Source: an uncultured Clostridia bacterium
GTDB lineage: Bacteria > Bacillota > Clostridia > Monoglobales > Monoglobaceae
Direction of reading: 5' to 3'
Assembly: GCA_947589045.1 (NCBI GenBank)
Contig: CANQBQ010000014.1
Span: forward strand, 1-63,779
DNA length: 63,779 nt
Positions 25,548 through 33,675 of this stretch are shown here, piece after piece (positions within the stretch are counted from its first letter, which is position 1; the number at the start of each line of letters is the position of its first letter). The notes beneath the pieces were generated by a model. It did no database searches and was not told where the DNA came from. It saw only the letters and a program-made list of their open reading frames with translations. Made by a program: the position numbers and the translations under genes.

Positions 25548-26954
25548 ATGGAAAGCAGCAGAACACAAAAGCTCGGCAACGCGCCGGTATTAAAACTCTT
25601 GGTTGAGTTTTCGATACCCGCGATAGTCGGAATGGTTGTTAATGCGATTTATAATATAGTTGACAGAATGTTTGTCGGAAATATGGTTGGTGAGAACGGA
25701 CTTGCGGCTCTGACCTTTTCCTTCCCGATAATGACCATTGTTTTTGCGGTAGCTATGCTCGTAGGTCAGGGCGGAACGTCGCTGATTGCGATAAGTCTCG
25801 GAGAAAAGGACAAAGAGCGCGCTGAGATTATGACGAATAACGTCTTTGTTCTTGTCATAGTGCTGGAATTTATAGCGATGGCTGTCGGTTTGATATTTAT
25901 GCGACCTCTGCTTCGCCTGTTCGGAACGCCGGACGGCGAGGTTATGAATATGGCGGTCGCGTATATGAGCATAATATTTTTCGGCGCCATATTCCAGGGA
26001 ATAAGCTTTTCGCTCAGCGCGATTATCCGCGCCGAGGGAAATCCGCGCGCGTCAATGATGACAATGTTAATCGGCGCGGGCGTAAATATCGTGCTTGACT
26101 GGCTCTTTACGGTTGTGATACAAATGGGCGTTCGCGGCGCGGCTATTGCGACCATATTGGGACAGTTCGCCTCTATGGTTTGGACGCTTTACTACTTTGT
26201 GGGCAAAAGGAGCGAGCTTCGCATTAAGCCCAAGTATTTTAAGCCGGTTGGGTCTTACATCAGCAAAATACTGATACTCGGACTTCCGCCCGCATTGGTA
26301 CAGATGATTATGGCACTCATTAACATAGTTTATAATAATTCGCTCAATTATTACGGCGAGCTTGACCCAACCGTGGCGAGCGGAACTATCGCGGTCGCGG
26401 CATATTCGGTGTTCAACAGCGCGATGACGCTCGCGGTTATGCCTATATTCGGTATAAACCAGGGAGTTCAGCCGATAGTCAGCTATAACTACGGAGCGCG
26501 TCAGTTCAAGCGCGTGAGACAGGCTTTGTTTTACGGTATGATAGGCGCGACAATAATACTTACGGCGGCATTTGCGGTAATACATATTTTCCCCGAACAG
26601 ATAGTGCGCGCGTTCAATCAGTCGCCCGACTTAATCAAGGTCGGAACAATGGCGCTTAAGATAAACACAATGTTTTTGCCCATTGTCGGTATTCAGATTT
26701 TGTCGGCGAATTACTTTCAGTATATCGGCAAGGCGCGCCCCGCTATGATTTTGAATATGCTGCGTCAATGCCTGTTCCTCATTCCGGCACTGCTTATTTT
26801 GCCGCGTATTTGGAAGCTTCAGGGTATTTTCTACGCTCAGCCGCTTTGTGATGTGCTGTCTACCGTTGTTTCGGCTTCGTGGCTTTTTGTAGAGCTTCGC
26901 CACAGCAGGAAGCGCGAGGAGGCGGTTGCCGCCGAGAGCGGAGAGAGCAAATGA
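25548..26954 (+). CDS. MATE family efflux transporter
   Basis: A 468-residue multidrug and toxin extrusion family membrane protein with about 12 spans in two homologous halves (first half from about 15, second from about 240). The MatE signature around LLVEFSIPAIVGMVVNAIYN and the NVxLDWLF-type motif are visible. The family exports cationic compounds using sodium or proton gradients; the substrate here is not predictable. The start has an AAGGGGGAT site. Its stop overlaps the ispE start (ATGA), so the two are translationally coupled. Confidence 0.92.
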   Translation: MESSRTQKLGNAPVLKLLVEFSIPAIVGMVVNAIYNIVDRMFVGNMVGENGLAALTFSFPIMTIVFAVAMLVGQGGTSLIAISLGEKDKERAEIMTNNVFVLVIVLEFIAMAVGLIFMRPLLRLFGTPDGEVMNMAVAYMSIIFFGAIFQGISFSLSAIIRAEGNPRASMMTMLIGAGVNIVLDWLFTVVIQMGVRGAAIATILGQFASMVWTLYYFVGKRSELRIKPKYFKPVGSYISKILILGLPPALVQMIMALINIVYNNSLNYYGELDPTVASGTIAVAAYSVFNSAMTLAVMPIFGINQGVQPIVSYNYGARQFKRVRQALFYGMIGATIILTAAFAVIHIFPEQIVRAFNQSPDLIKVGTMALKINTMFLPIVGIQILSANYFQYIGKARPAMILNMLRQCLFLIPALLILPRIWKLQGIFYAQPLCDVLSTVVSASWLFVELRHSRKREEAVAAESGESK

Positions 26955-27802
26955 TTGACGAAAAATGTCCCGCAAAAATAAATCTGAGCCTTGACATAGT
27001 CGGCAGGCGGGAGGACGGCTATCATCTTGTGGATATGATTATGCTGTCGGTTGGGCTTTGCGACAATTTATATATTTCACGCGGCGGTGATGAAATCGTT
27101 ATCGAGTGCGGAAACGAAAGTGTGCCGCTCGGCAAAGACAATATTTGTTATAAGGCGGCGGAGCGTTTTTTGGAAGCCGCCGATATAGCCGAGCGCGGCA
27201 TTTTGATAAAGATTGATAAAAAAATCCCGATAGGAGCGGGACTTGCGGGCGGCAGCGCGGACGCGGCGGGCGTCTTGCGCGGGCTCAACCGCCTTTTCGG
27301 GAACGTGTTTACTCCCGAAAAACTCAAGGAGCTTGGTGCGGCGGTCGGTGCGGACGTGCCGTTTTGCATAGACGGCGGCTGTGCGCGCGCCGAGGGAATA
27401 GGCGAAATTTTGACGCCGCTCGTTTGTGGGCTGAAAAATCCCATTGTTATTGCCAAGCCCGAATTTGAGGTGTCCACCGCGCAGGTTTATAAGGATTACG
27501 ACGGATTGACCGAGGTAACTCACCCAAACACCGAAGCGGTAATCCGCGCGGTTTCGGAGGGGAGTGCGGCGCGGCTTCGCGAGTGCACGAAAAACGTGCT
27601 CGAGGACGTGACGGCGCAAAAGCACGGTGAAATAGATGAGTATAAGTCGGTTATGGACGGGTGCGGAGCGCTGTTTTCAATGATGAGCGGGAGCGGACCG
27701 TCGGTATTCGGGCTGTTCGCCGGGGAGGCGGACGCGGTCAAAGCCGAAGAGATGCTGCGGCACAGCACAAACGAGGTCTTTGTCACCTCGGCTCGTTGTT
27801 AA
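26951..27802 (+). CDS. ispE: 4-diphosphocytidyl-2-C-methyl-D-erythritol kinase
   Basis: GHMP kinase that phosphorylates CDP-ME in the MEP route to isoprenoids. The 283-residue protein shows CPAKINLSLDIVGRREDGYH at the N-terminus (catalytic Lys/His region), the GHMP ATP loop PIGAGLAGGSADAAG (about residues 95-109) with the catalytic Asp, and MMSGSGPSVFG near the C-terminus. ATG at 26951 overlaps the MATE stop by the ATGA arrangement, so translation is coupled. The upstream in-frame start at 26879 lies inside the MATE gene and is rejected. Confidence 0.96.
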   Translation: MIDEKCPAKINLSLDIVGRREDGYHLVDMIMLSVGLCDNLYISRGGDEIVIECGNESVPLGKDNICYKAAERFLEAADIAERGILIKIDKKIPIGAGLAGGSADAAGVLRGLNRLFGNVFTPEKLKELGAAVGADVPFCIDGGCARAEGIGEILTPLVCGLKNPIVIAKPEFEVSTAQVYKDYDGLTEVTHPNTEAVIRAVSEGSAARLRECTKNVLEDVTAQKHGEIDEYKSVMDGCGALFSMMSGSGPSVFGLFAGEADAVKAEEMLRHSTNEVFVTSARC

Positions 27803-27808
27803 TTTTTG

Positions 27809-27837
27809 TTGACATTTTATTGTAATTATAGTATTGT
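27809..27837 (+). promoter_or_regulatory. Sigma-A promoter for the amino-acid ABC operon
   Basis: TTGACA at 27809, a 17-nt spacer and TATTGT at 27832, 24 bases before the permease start codon. Confidence 0.7.
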
Positions 27838-27861
27838 AAGAAAAAAGGGGTGGAGGATAAT

Positions 27862-28557
27862 ATGGAAGGTCTGTCAAATTGGTGGGCAGGGGTCGTTAAG
27901 ACCTTTTCTCTGTGTTTCATAGAGGACAACCGTTATCAGTTATTTATCAGCGGTATAGGTATTTCGGTTAAGGTCACAATTCTTGCCGCGGTTCTCGGAG
28001 TTATTATCGGTCTGCTGGTTGCGCTTTGCAACCTGTCTAAAAACAAGGGTCTCAATGTGTTCGGATATGTGTACCTCGACGTTATAAGAAGCGTGCCTAT
28101 GGTCACTCAGCTTATGATAATTTACTTTGTTGTGTTCGCTTCGGTGCACTGGTCCAAATGGATTATCGCGTCGATAGCGTTCGGCATCAATTCGGGCGCG
28201 TATGTGTCCGAGATAATACGAGGCGGAATTTTGTCGATAGACAAGGGTCAGACCGAGGCGGGACGCTCGCTCGGACTCAGCGAAAGGCAGACTATGATAA
28301 GCATTATTTTGCCTCAGGCGACAAAAAATGTTTTCCCCGCGCTGTGCAACGAATTTATAACACTTGTAAAAGAGACCGCCATTGTCGGATATGTCGGACT
28401 TGTGGACATTCAGAAGGCGGGAGACTTTATAAAGTCGGCTACGTTTAAGCCGTTTATGCCTTTGGTGGGCGTTGCGATTATCTACTTTATTATAGTTAAG
28501 GCTCTGACGCTCCTGCTCGGACGGATAGAGAAAAATCTGAGAAAGTCGGAGAGATAG
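27862..28557 (+). CDS. Amino acid ABC transporter permease
   Basis: A 231-residue HisM/GlnP-type inner-membrane permease with five predicted spans. The EAA loop that contacts the ATPase is visible as EAGRSLGLSERQTM(I) near residue 140. It is the first gene of a three-gene importer operon (permease, ATPase, binding lipoprotein). ATG at 27862 follows GGAGG; an in-frame GTG at 27850 lies inside the ribosome site. The substrate is a polar or acidic amino acid by family, not determined. Confidence 0.92.
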   Translation: MEGLSNWWAGVVKTFSLCFIEDNRYQLFISGIGISVKVTILAAVLGVIIGLLVALCNLSKNKGLNVFGYVYLDVIRSVPMVTQLMIIYFVVFASVHWSKWIIASIAFGINSGAYVSEIIRGGILSIDKGQTEAGRSLGLSERQTMISIILPQATKNVFPALCNEFITLVKETAIVGYVGLVDIQKAGDFIKSATFKPFMPLVGVAIIYFIIVKALTLLLGRIEKNLRKSER

Positions 28558-28569
28558 GAGGCGGGGAAA

Positions 28570-29292
28570 TTGATAGATATTAAAAATTTACATAAGAGCT
28601 TCGGCGACCTGCAGGTTTTAAACGGAATAGACGAACACGTTGCCAAGAGCGAGGTGGTTGTCGTAATAGGTCCGTCGGGCAGCGGAAAAAGTACGTTTTT
28701 GCGCTGTATCAACCTGCTTGAAACTCCGACCGAAGGCGAGATTTATATTGAGGGAGAGCGGATAAACGCTCCCAAGGTCAACGTAAATAAGGTAAGGCAG
28801 AAGATGGGAATGGTTTTCCAGCATTTTAACCTTTTCCCGCATCTTACAATTATGGAAAATGTTACTCTCGCGCCGGTCAAGCTCAAAAAGATGAGCAAGG
28901 AGAACGCGGTGAAAAAGGGCGAAGAGCTGCTTAAAAGAGTCGGACTGTTCGATAAGGCGGACGCGTATCCGTCTCAGCTTTCGGGCGGACAGCAGCAGAG
29001 AGTCGCGATAGCCCGCGCGCTCGCAATGGAGCCCGACATTATGCTGTTTGACGAGCCTACCTCGGCGCTCGACCCCGAAATGGTCGGTGAGGTTTTGGAT
29101 GTTATAAGAGATTTGGCGAAGTCGGGTATGACAATGGTTATAGTTACGCACGAGATGAGCTTTGCGCGAGAGGTCGGAACGAGGGTGCTGTTTATGGACA
29201 GGGGAATAGTTATTGAGCAGGGCAAGCCCGATGATATATTCTCAAATCCTCAGAATGAAAGAACAAAATCCTTCCTCAGCAAGGTGCTGTAA
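28570..29292 (+). CDS. Amino acid ABC transporter ATP-binding protein
   Basis: A 240-residue GlnQ/HisP-type ATPase that powers the importer. Walker A is GPSGSGKST (about residue 34), the signature is [15 protein letters not shown], and Walker B is [15 protein letters not shown], with the H-loop in IVTHEMSFA. The start is TTG at 28570, set by AGGAGG about 8 bases upstream and by the family's usual N-terminus ([11 protein letters not shown]). It lies 12 bases after the permease stop. Confidence 0.95.
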   Translation: MIDIKNLHKSFGDLQVLNGIDEHVAKSEVVVVIGPSGSGKSTFLRCINLLETPTEGEIYIEGERINAPKVNVNKVRQKMGMVFQHFNLFPHLTIMENVTLAPVKLKKMSKENAVKKGEELLKRVGLFDKADAYPSQLSGGQQQRVAIARALAMEPDIMLFDEPTSALDPEMVGEVLDVIRDLAKSGMTMVIVTHEMSFAREVGTRVLFMDRGIVIEQGKPDDIFSNPQNERTKSFLSKVL

Positions 29293-29348
29293 AACTTTGA
29301 AAAAATTATATTAAAAATATATTTAAAAAATAAAAAGGAGAAATCAAA

Positions 29349-30122
29349 ATGAAAAAATTTACAAAGGTCCTGTCGCTCGTATTGGCGGCTTCGCTTATGG
29401 TCGTAATGCTTGCGTCCTGCGCTTCGTCGGGCGGCGACGAGATAGTTTTCGGTACAAACGCGGAATTCCCGCCCTTTGAGTTTGTGACCGCAAACGGAAT
29501 TATCGACAGCTACGACGGAATTGACATCGCTATCGCAAAGCAGATTGCCGAGGATAACGATATGACCGCTGCAATTGAGAATATGGAGTTCGACTCGCTC
29601 ACAATAGCTCTCCAGAACGGTCAGATAGATGCGGCTATCGCGGGAATGACCGTTACTGCGGACAGAGCGGAGGCTGTTGACTTCTCGACCCCGTATTATA
29701 CCGCAACTCAGGTTATGATAGTTAAGGAGGACTCCGACATACAGAAGGCTACCGATATGGCTGACAAGAGAATAGTTGTTATCCAGGGCTACACCGGCGA
29801 GGTTTGCGTTCAGGATCTCGGCTATCCCTATGAGGCGTTCAAGAAGGGAACAGAGGCTATCTTGGAGCTTGTTAACGACAAGTGCGACGTTGTGGTTATC
29901 GACTCCGCTACCGCCGAGAAGTTCATCGGCGACAACGAAGGACTTAAAATCGTTGAGGACAGCGAAGCGTTTGAAAACGAGGAGTACGCTATTGCCGTAA
30001 AGAAGGGCAATACCGAGCTTCTTAACAAGATTAACGCGTCTATCGAGAAGATGCTCGCGGACGGCACGGTTTCCGAAATCGCGGCTCAGTACGCAGAGAG
30101 CGATACCGAAGAGGCTGAATAA
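29349..30122 (+). CDS. Amino acid ABC transporter substrate-binding lipoprotein
   Basis: A 257-residue SBP_bac_3 protein that captures the amino acid outside the membrane. The signal peptide ends in a lipobox with LASC, so Cys24 is the probable lipidated residue. The binding fold has the family's IVFGTNAEFPPFEF start (about residue 33) and the GMTVTADRAEAVDFSTPY motif. It has an AAAGGAG site and is the third gene of the importer operon, after a 56-base AT-rich gap. Order with the binding protein last is less usual but common in Clostridia. Confidence 0.93.
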   Translation: MKKFTKVLSLVLAASLMVVMLASCASSGGDEIVFGTNAEFPPFEFVTANGIIDSYDGIDIAIAKQIAEDNDMTAAIENMEFDSLTIALQNGQIDAAIAGMTVTADRAEAVDFSTPYYTATQVMIVKEDSDIQKATDMADKRIVVIQGYTGEVCVQDLGYPYEAFKKGTEAILELVNDKCDVVVIDSATAEKFIGDNEGLKIVEDSEAFENEEYAIAVKKGNTELLNKINASIEKMLADGTVSEIAAQYAESDTEEAE

Positions 30123-30153
30123 TCGCAAGTTTACATAAGTAAGCAAAAAAGGG

Positions 30154-30187
30154 AATACCCGCGCTCAATACATCGAGCGCGGGTATT
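30154..30187. terminator. Bidirectional terminator
   Basis: A 13-bp stem (30154-30166 with 30175-30187) lies between the importer operon and the minus-strand SASP gene. On the minus strand a run of six U follows after CCC. Confidence 0.85.
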
Positions 30188-30217
30188 ATTATCTTTGCCA
30201 ATTATTTTGCAAGACCG

Positions 30218-30388
30218 TTATCCCTTGTTGCCAACCGATCGGTTGGCAATTTCAATGGCTTTTGTCACCATATTACCGCAGTCGCGCGAGGTAACTCCGC
30301 CAAATCCCTCTCTTTGAACGATGTCGTAAACACCAAGTTCCTTTGCTATTTCGGTCTTAAGTGCTTCTGACATTTTGCTTCGACTCAT
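30218..30388 (-). CDS. Small acid-soluble spore protein, alpha/beta type
   Basis: A 56-residue DNA-binding spore protein. It carries the germination-protease recognition region (TEIAKELGV, cleavage expected after Glu13) and the conserved second block of the family, here FGGVTSRDCGNMVTKAIE, equivalent to the usual WGNLTSRECGxVGGxMVRKMIE. SASPs coat forespore DNA and protect it. The AAGGAG site lies 10 bases before the ATG. The sequence is divergent: Trp is replaced by Phe, and the GG pair of the last helix is missing. Expression under a forespore sigma factor is expected but no clear promoter was found. spoIIR lies upstream on the same strand. Confidence 0.82.
   Translation of the reverse strand: MSRSKMSEALKTEIAKELGVYDIVQREGFGGVTSRDCGNMVTKAIEIANRSVGNKG
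30228..30249. repeat. Perfect 22-bp palindrome inside the SASP gene
   Basis: The sequence TTGCCAACC-GATC-GGTTGGCAA is fully self-complementary and lies in the codons for IANRSVGN near the C-terminus of the SASP. It could be a regulator binding site or a hairpin in the mRNA; either is inference. Confidence 0.6.
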
Positions 30389-30557
30389 TTTCCTTCAGCT
30401 CCTTTTCACCAAGTCGTAATTTTACGGCTTTGTCAAAACAAAGACCTTACGGATTAGTCATAAGATTTTGAAACCAATGTTTCTTTCTTATGAGCGAATC
30501 GAGGTTCGTTATTATTTTGCCCGAAAATGCGGGCGATAAACCGGCAATTTATTCAAA

Positions 30558-31169
30558 TTATCCGTTCAAAAGTTCAACGATTTTAAATTTGATTTTAATT
30601 TGCGGCTCGTCGCTTGTTATAAGCTCGTAATCCTCCTTGCCGACCGCGCTTCTGAGCGCTTCGCACGATTTGTCCGAAATGTCGAGGACGCCGTTTGTGA
30701 AGCAGAGCGGAGGATACATAACGCACCACCAGTTTTTGCCCTTCGCGTCACCTATCAGCACTCTTACGGCGCGGTATTCGCCGCGCGGAAGGGATATTTT
30801 GCCGTACTCCTTGGTCGGAAACCGCGTGCTTTCAAGATTTACCGAAACGGGATAGTCAAATCCGCGCGAGATTATTTCGTCCTCGGCAATTTTTTGTATA
30901 AGCGCGGCGTTTTCTTCCGCAATTCTCGCCGCGTCGTCGGCGTTTTGAGCGTCTTTGAAAAGCACCGCGGTTTCGGCTATGATTTTGTCGCGCACCGCGA
31001 GCTTTAGCTCCTGATCGTCCTCGCTGTCGCTGTTCGCAAGGATATGCAGTCTTAAAAGTTTGCCGCTCAAATCGCGGTTTACGTTTTCGGCATATGTAAA
31101 CATTCCCGAAAAAATAAGGGTCAAAGCCGAAAACAGACAGATAAATCCCGATTTTATTTTTGTTCTCAT
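30558..31169 (-). CDS. spoIIR: Stage II sporulation protein R
   Basis: A secreted forespore signal that triggers processing of pro-sigma-E in the mother cell through SpoIIGA. A signal peptide or membrane anchor (about residues 5-27) is followed by the SpoIIR domain: LLRLHILANSDSEDDQ near residue 40, then LKLAVRDKII, and the C-terminal GKNWWCVMYPPLCF motif. About 203 residues. ATG at 31169 is preferred over 31181, because the GGAGATGA ribosome site overlaps the earlier ATG and is spaced 8 bases from the later one. It is monocistronic or precedes the SASP gene. Confidence 0.94.
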   Translation of the reverse strand: MRTKIKSGFICLFSALTLIFSGMFTYAENVNRDLSGKLLRLHILANSDSEDDQELKLAVRDKIIAETAVLFKDAQNADDAARIAEENAALIQKIAEDEIISRGFDYPVSVNLESTRFPTKEYGKISLPRGEYRAVRVLIGDAKGKNWWCVMYPPLCFTNGVLDISDKSCEALRSAVGKEDYELITSDEPQIKIKFKIVELLNG

Positions 31170-31347
31170 ACAAATTTTCATCTCCGTATTTTGCCGTTTG
31201 TCACTTTGTAACGGTTTTTTTATATTATTTACCTAAAATTTCTTCGTTATACATCTTGAAATTTAATGTAAAAGAATGTAAAATAGTATAATGTGGCTTT
31301 CAGAGAATAAAATGTAAAATCAAGGATTTTTGGTGGAGGGTAATAAT

Positions 31348-32394
31348 ATGGAAAAATTGAACCTTTGCATAATGTTCGGCGGAACGTCGAGCGAGCATGA
31401 TGTGTCGCGTGTTTCGGCGGCGTCCGTCATTGATAATATTAACCCCGAAAAATATAATATATATACTATCGGAATTACGAAGTCGGGAAAGTGGCTCCTT
31501 TATGAGGGAGATACCGACGCTATGCGAACGGGCGAGTGGGAGTCGGGAAAATGCACTCCCGCGATAATTTCGCCCGACCGTACCGTGCGCGGCATTGTAG
31601 CGCAGGGCGGCGAGGTAATTCCGCTTGATGTGGTTTTCCCCGTGCTTCACGGCAAGTACGGAGAGGACGGAACCGTTCAGGGGCTTCTCGCGCTTGCGGA
31701 CATTCCGTGCGTCGGTTCGGGAGTAATCGGAAGCGCGGTATGTATGGACAAGTGTATGGCAAAAATCGTGTTTAAAAATGAGGACATTCCTCAGGCGGAC
31801 TGGGTGGAGCTTCGCCGAGGCGACCGCACGGACGTTGAGCTTATAGAGAAAAAGCTCGGCTATCCCTGCTTTATAAAGCCCGCAAACGCCGGCTCGTCGG
31901 TCGGTGTGTCAAAGGCGGTTGACAGAGAGGGACTTCTGCGCGGTATAGAAATAGCGTTCCGCGAGGACGAGAAAATTTTGATTGAGGAGGGCATAAACGC
32001 CCGCGAGGTTGAGTGCAGCGTCATAGGAAACGAAAATCCCGAGGCGGCGGAGGTGCTCGGAGAGGTGCTTCCCGCAAACGAATTTTACGACTATGAGGCA
32101 AAATATAAAAATGCAAATTCAAAGCTGCTCATTCCCGCGCCCGTGTCGGATAAGATGCGCGACGAGATACGCGCCTTGGCGGTCAAGGCATACAAGGCGT
32201 GTGAGTGCAGAGGGTTGGCGAGAGTTGACTTTCTCGTGGATAAGAATGACGACTCGGTAAGACTTAACGAGATAAACACCATTCCCGGATTTACCTCGAT
32301 AAGTATGTACTCTATGCTCTGGGGCAAGGCGGGAGTCGGATACTCGGAGCTTATCGATAGGCTCGTAGGCTTTGCGCTCGATAGTGAGCGGTAA
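31348..32394 (+). CDS. ddl: D-alanine--D-alanine ligase
   Basis: ATP-grasp enzyme joining two D-Ala for the peptidoglycan stem. The 348-residue protein has the N-terminal IMFGGTSSEHDVS motif, LHGKYGEDGTVQGLL (about residue 100), the ATP-grasp FIKPANAGSSVGVSK segment and the C-terminal metal-binding LNEINTIPGFTSISMY. The last motif (EINTIPGFT) is the usual D-Ala type; nothing indicates D-Ala-D-Ser or D-Lac specificity. ATG at 31348 follows GGAGG. It begins a run of six closely spaced genes ending at 37262. Confidence 0.95.
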   Translation: MEKLNLCIMFGGTSSEHDVSRVSAASVIDNINPEKYNIYTIGITKSGKWLLYEGDTDAMRTGEWESGKCTPAIISPDRTVRGIVAQGGEVIPLDVVFPVLHGKYGEDGTVQGLLALADIPCVGSGVIGSAVCMDKCMAKIVFKNEDIPQADWVELRRGDRTDVELIEKKLGYPCFIKPANAGSSVGVSKAVDREGLLRGIEIAFREDEKILIEEGINAREVECSVIGNENPEAAEVLGEVLPANEFYDYEAKYKNANSKLLIPAPVSDKMRDEIRALAVKAYKACECRGLARVDFLVDKNDDSVRLNEINTIPGFTSISMYSMLWGKAGVGYSELIDRLVGFALDSER

Positions 32395-32419
32395 ATTGTG
32401 AAAAAGGAGACTTACGTTT

Positions 32420-33232
32420 ATGGATAAACGCCCGATTGGAATTTTCGACAGCGGACTCGGCGGGCTCACCTGCGTCAAAGAGGTGCTTCGCCTTATGCCA
32501 TGCGAGAATGTTATTTATTTCGGAGACACCGGACGTGTGCCTTACGGTTCAAAGGGACGCGACACAATAGTTAAATATACGCGCCAGAATATTAAATTTC
32601 TGCGCCGATTTGACGTAAAATACATAATAATAGCCTGCGGTACCGCGAGCAGTGCGGCTCTTCCAATGATTGAAAAGGACTACGAGACCGAGATAGAGGG
32701 CGTTGTGAAGCCCGCGTCGGACGAGGCGGTCGCCGCGACAAAAAACAAGAAAATTGCGGTGCTCGGAACGGCGGGCACAGTCCGAAGCGGAAAATACGCC
32801 GAGGTTATAGCGCGCGCGGATAAATCGGTTGCGGTTTTGCAGAAGGCTTGCCCTATGTTTGTGCCGCTCGTTGAGAACGGCTATACGAGCGGAAAAATAA
32901 CCGAGGAAATCGCGCGGGAGTATCTTGAGCCCGTCATAGAATTCGGCGCCGACACGATAATACTCGGCTGTACCCACTACCCGATTTTGGAAAAGGTCAT
33001 ATCGGGAATAGTCGGAGAGGGCGTAACGCTCATAAACTCGGGCGCGGCGGCGGCGCGTCACACCAAGAAAAGGCTGGCGGAGCTTGATATGCTCGGAGAC
33101 GAGAAAAACCGAGGCAGCGTCAGATACTTTGTCAGCGATATGGTGGAGGGCTTCGCGGAGCTTGGCGGAATGTTTCTCGAGAGGGAAATAGGCGACTCCA
33201 TAGAATATATTGACATAGACGGGGTGGTTTAG
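32420..33232 (+). CDS. murI: Glutamate racemase
   Basis: Makes D-glutamate for peptidoglycan. The 270-residue protein has IGIFDSGLGGLTCVKEV at the N-terminus and the two catalytic cysteines in IACGTASS (about Cys75) and LGCTHYP (about Cys191). The first is ACGTAS rather than the ACNTA of Bacillus and Escherichia, a variant also usual in Clostridia. The gene follows ddl by 25 bases and its stop overlaps the next start. Confidence 0.95.
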   Translation: MDKRPIGIFDSGLGGLTCVKEVLRLMPCENVIYFGDTGRVPYGSKGRDTIVKYTRQNIKFLRRFDVKYIIIACGTASSAALPMIEKDYETEIEGVVKPASDEAVAATKNKKIAVLGTAGTVRSGKYAEVIARADKSVAVLQKACPMFVPLVENGYTSGKITEEIAREYLEPVIEFGADTIILGCTHYPILEKVISGIVGEGVTLINSGAAAARHTKKRLAELDMLGDEKNRGSVRYFVSDMVEGFAELGGMFLEREIGDSIEYIDIDGVV

Positions 33233-33675
33233 TGGAAAAAGGCTCTTGTGACGTAATAATAAGCATTGAAACAAATCAAAAGACCTCAGACGGGGATAAT
33301 AAAATAGAGCTTCAGACAGACGGAAAGCTGTTTTTCGGCGGAGGTAAATATTATATAAATTACGAGGAAAGTGAACTCACGGGCTTTGAGGACAGCTCGA
33401 CCACCATCAAGGCGGAAGGCGATACCGTCACAATGACGCGCCGCGGCAGGTTCAGAACAAAGATGATATTTGAGGTCGGCGAGAAAAATCTGTCGTATTA
33501 CGACACTCTGTACGGCACGATAGGTATGCTCGTGGAGACCGAGCGGGTCAAAAACGCGCTGACCCCGCAGGGCGGACAGCTTGAAATAGACTACTCGCTC
33601 GACTACGACAATACCGGACTTGTAAAAAATTTTCTCAAGGTTGACGTCAGGAGGAAACAGAATGAATATAATTGA
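33232..33675 (+). CDS. DUF1934 (YwiB-like) family protein
   Basis: A 147-residue beta-rich protein of the DUF1934 family (calycin-like fold; Bacillus YwiB). Features: an N-terminal DVIISIETNQ strand, FFGGGKYYINYEES, and a C-terminal LEIDYSLDYDNTGLVKNFLKVDV segment. Its function is unknown, but the gene is conserved immediately upstream of argS in Firmicutes. The GTG start overlaps the murI stop by one base, and its end overlaps argS by 14 bases, so translation is tightly linked. Confidence 0.9.
   Translation: MEKGSCDVIISIETNQKTSDGDNKIELQTDGKLFFGGGKYYINYEESELTGFEDSSTTIKAEGDTVTMTRRGRFRTKMIFEVGEKNLSYYDTLYGTIGMLVETERVKNALTPQGGQLEIDYSLDYDNTGLVKNFLKVDVRRKQNEYN

Noticed and set aside
24170-25579. 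469-codon open frame antisense to ftsH
   Set aside because: Arg/Leu-rich shadow of a well-supported gene; no ribosome site.
30519-30534. Hairpin GCCCG...CGGGC after spoIIR as a terminator
   Set aside because: Only 5 bp and no U-run on the spoIIR strand.
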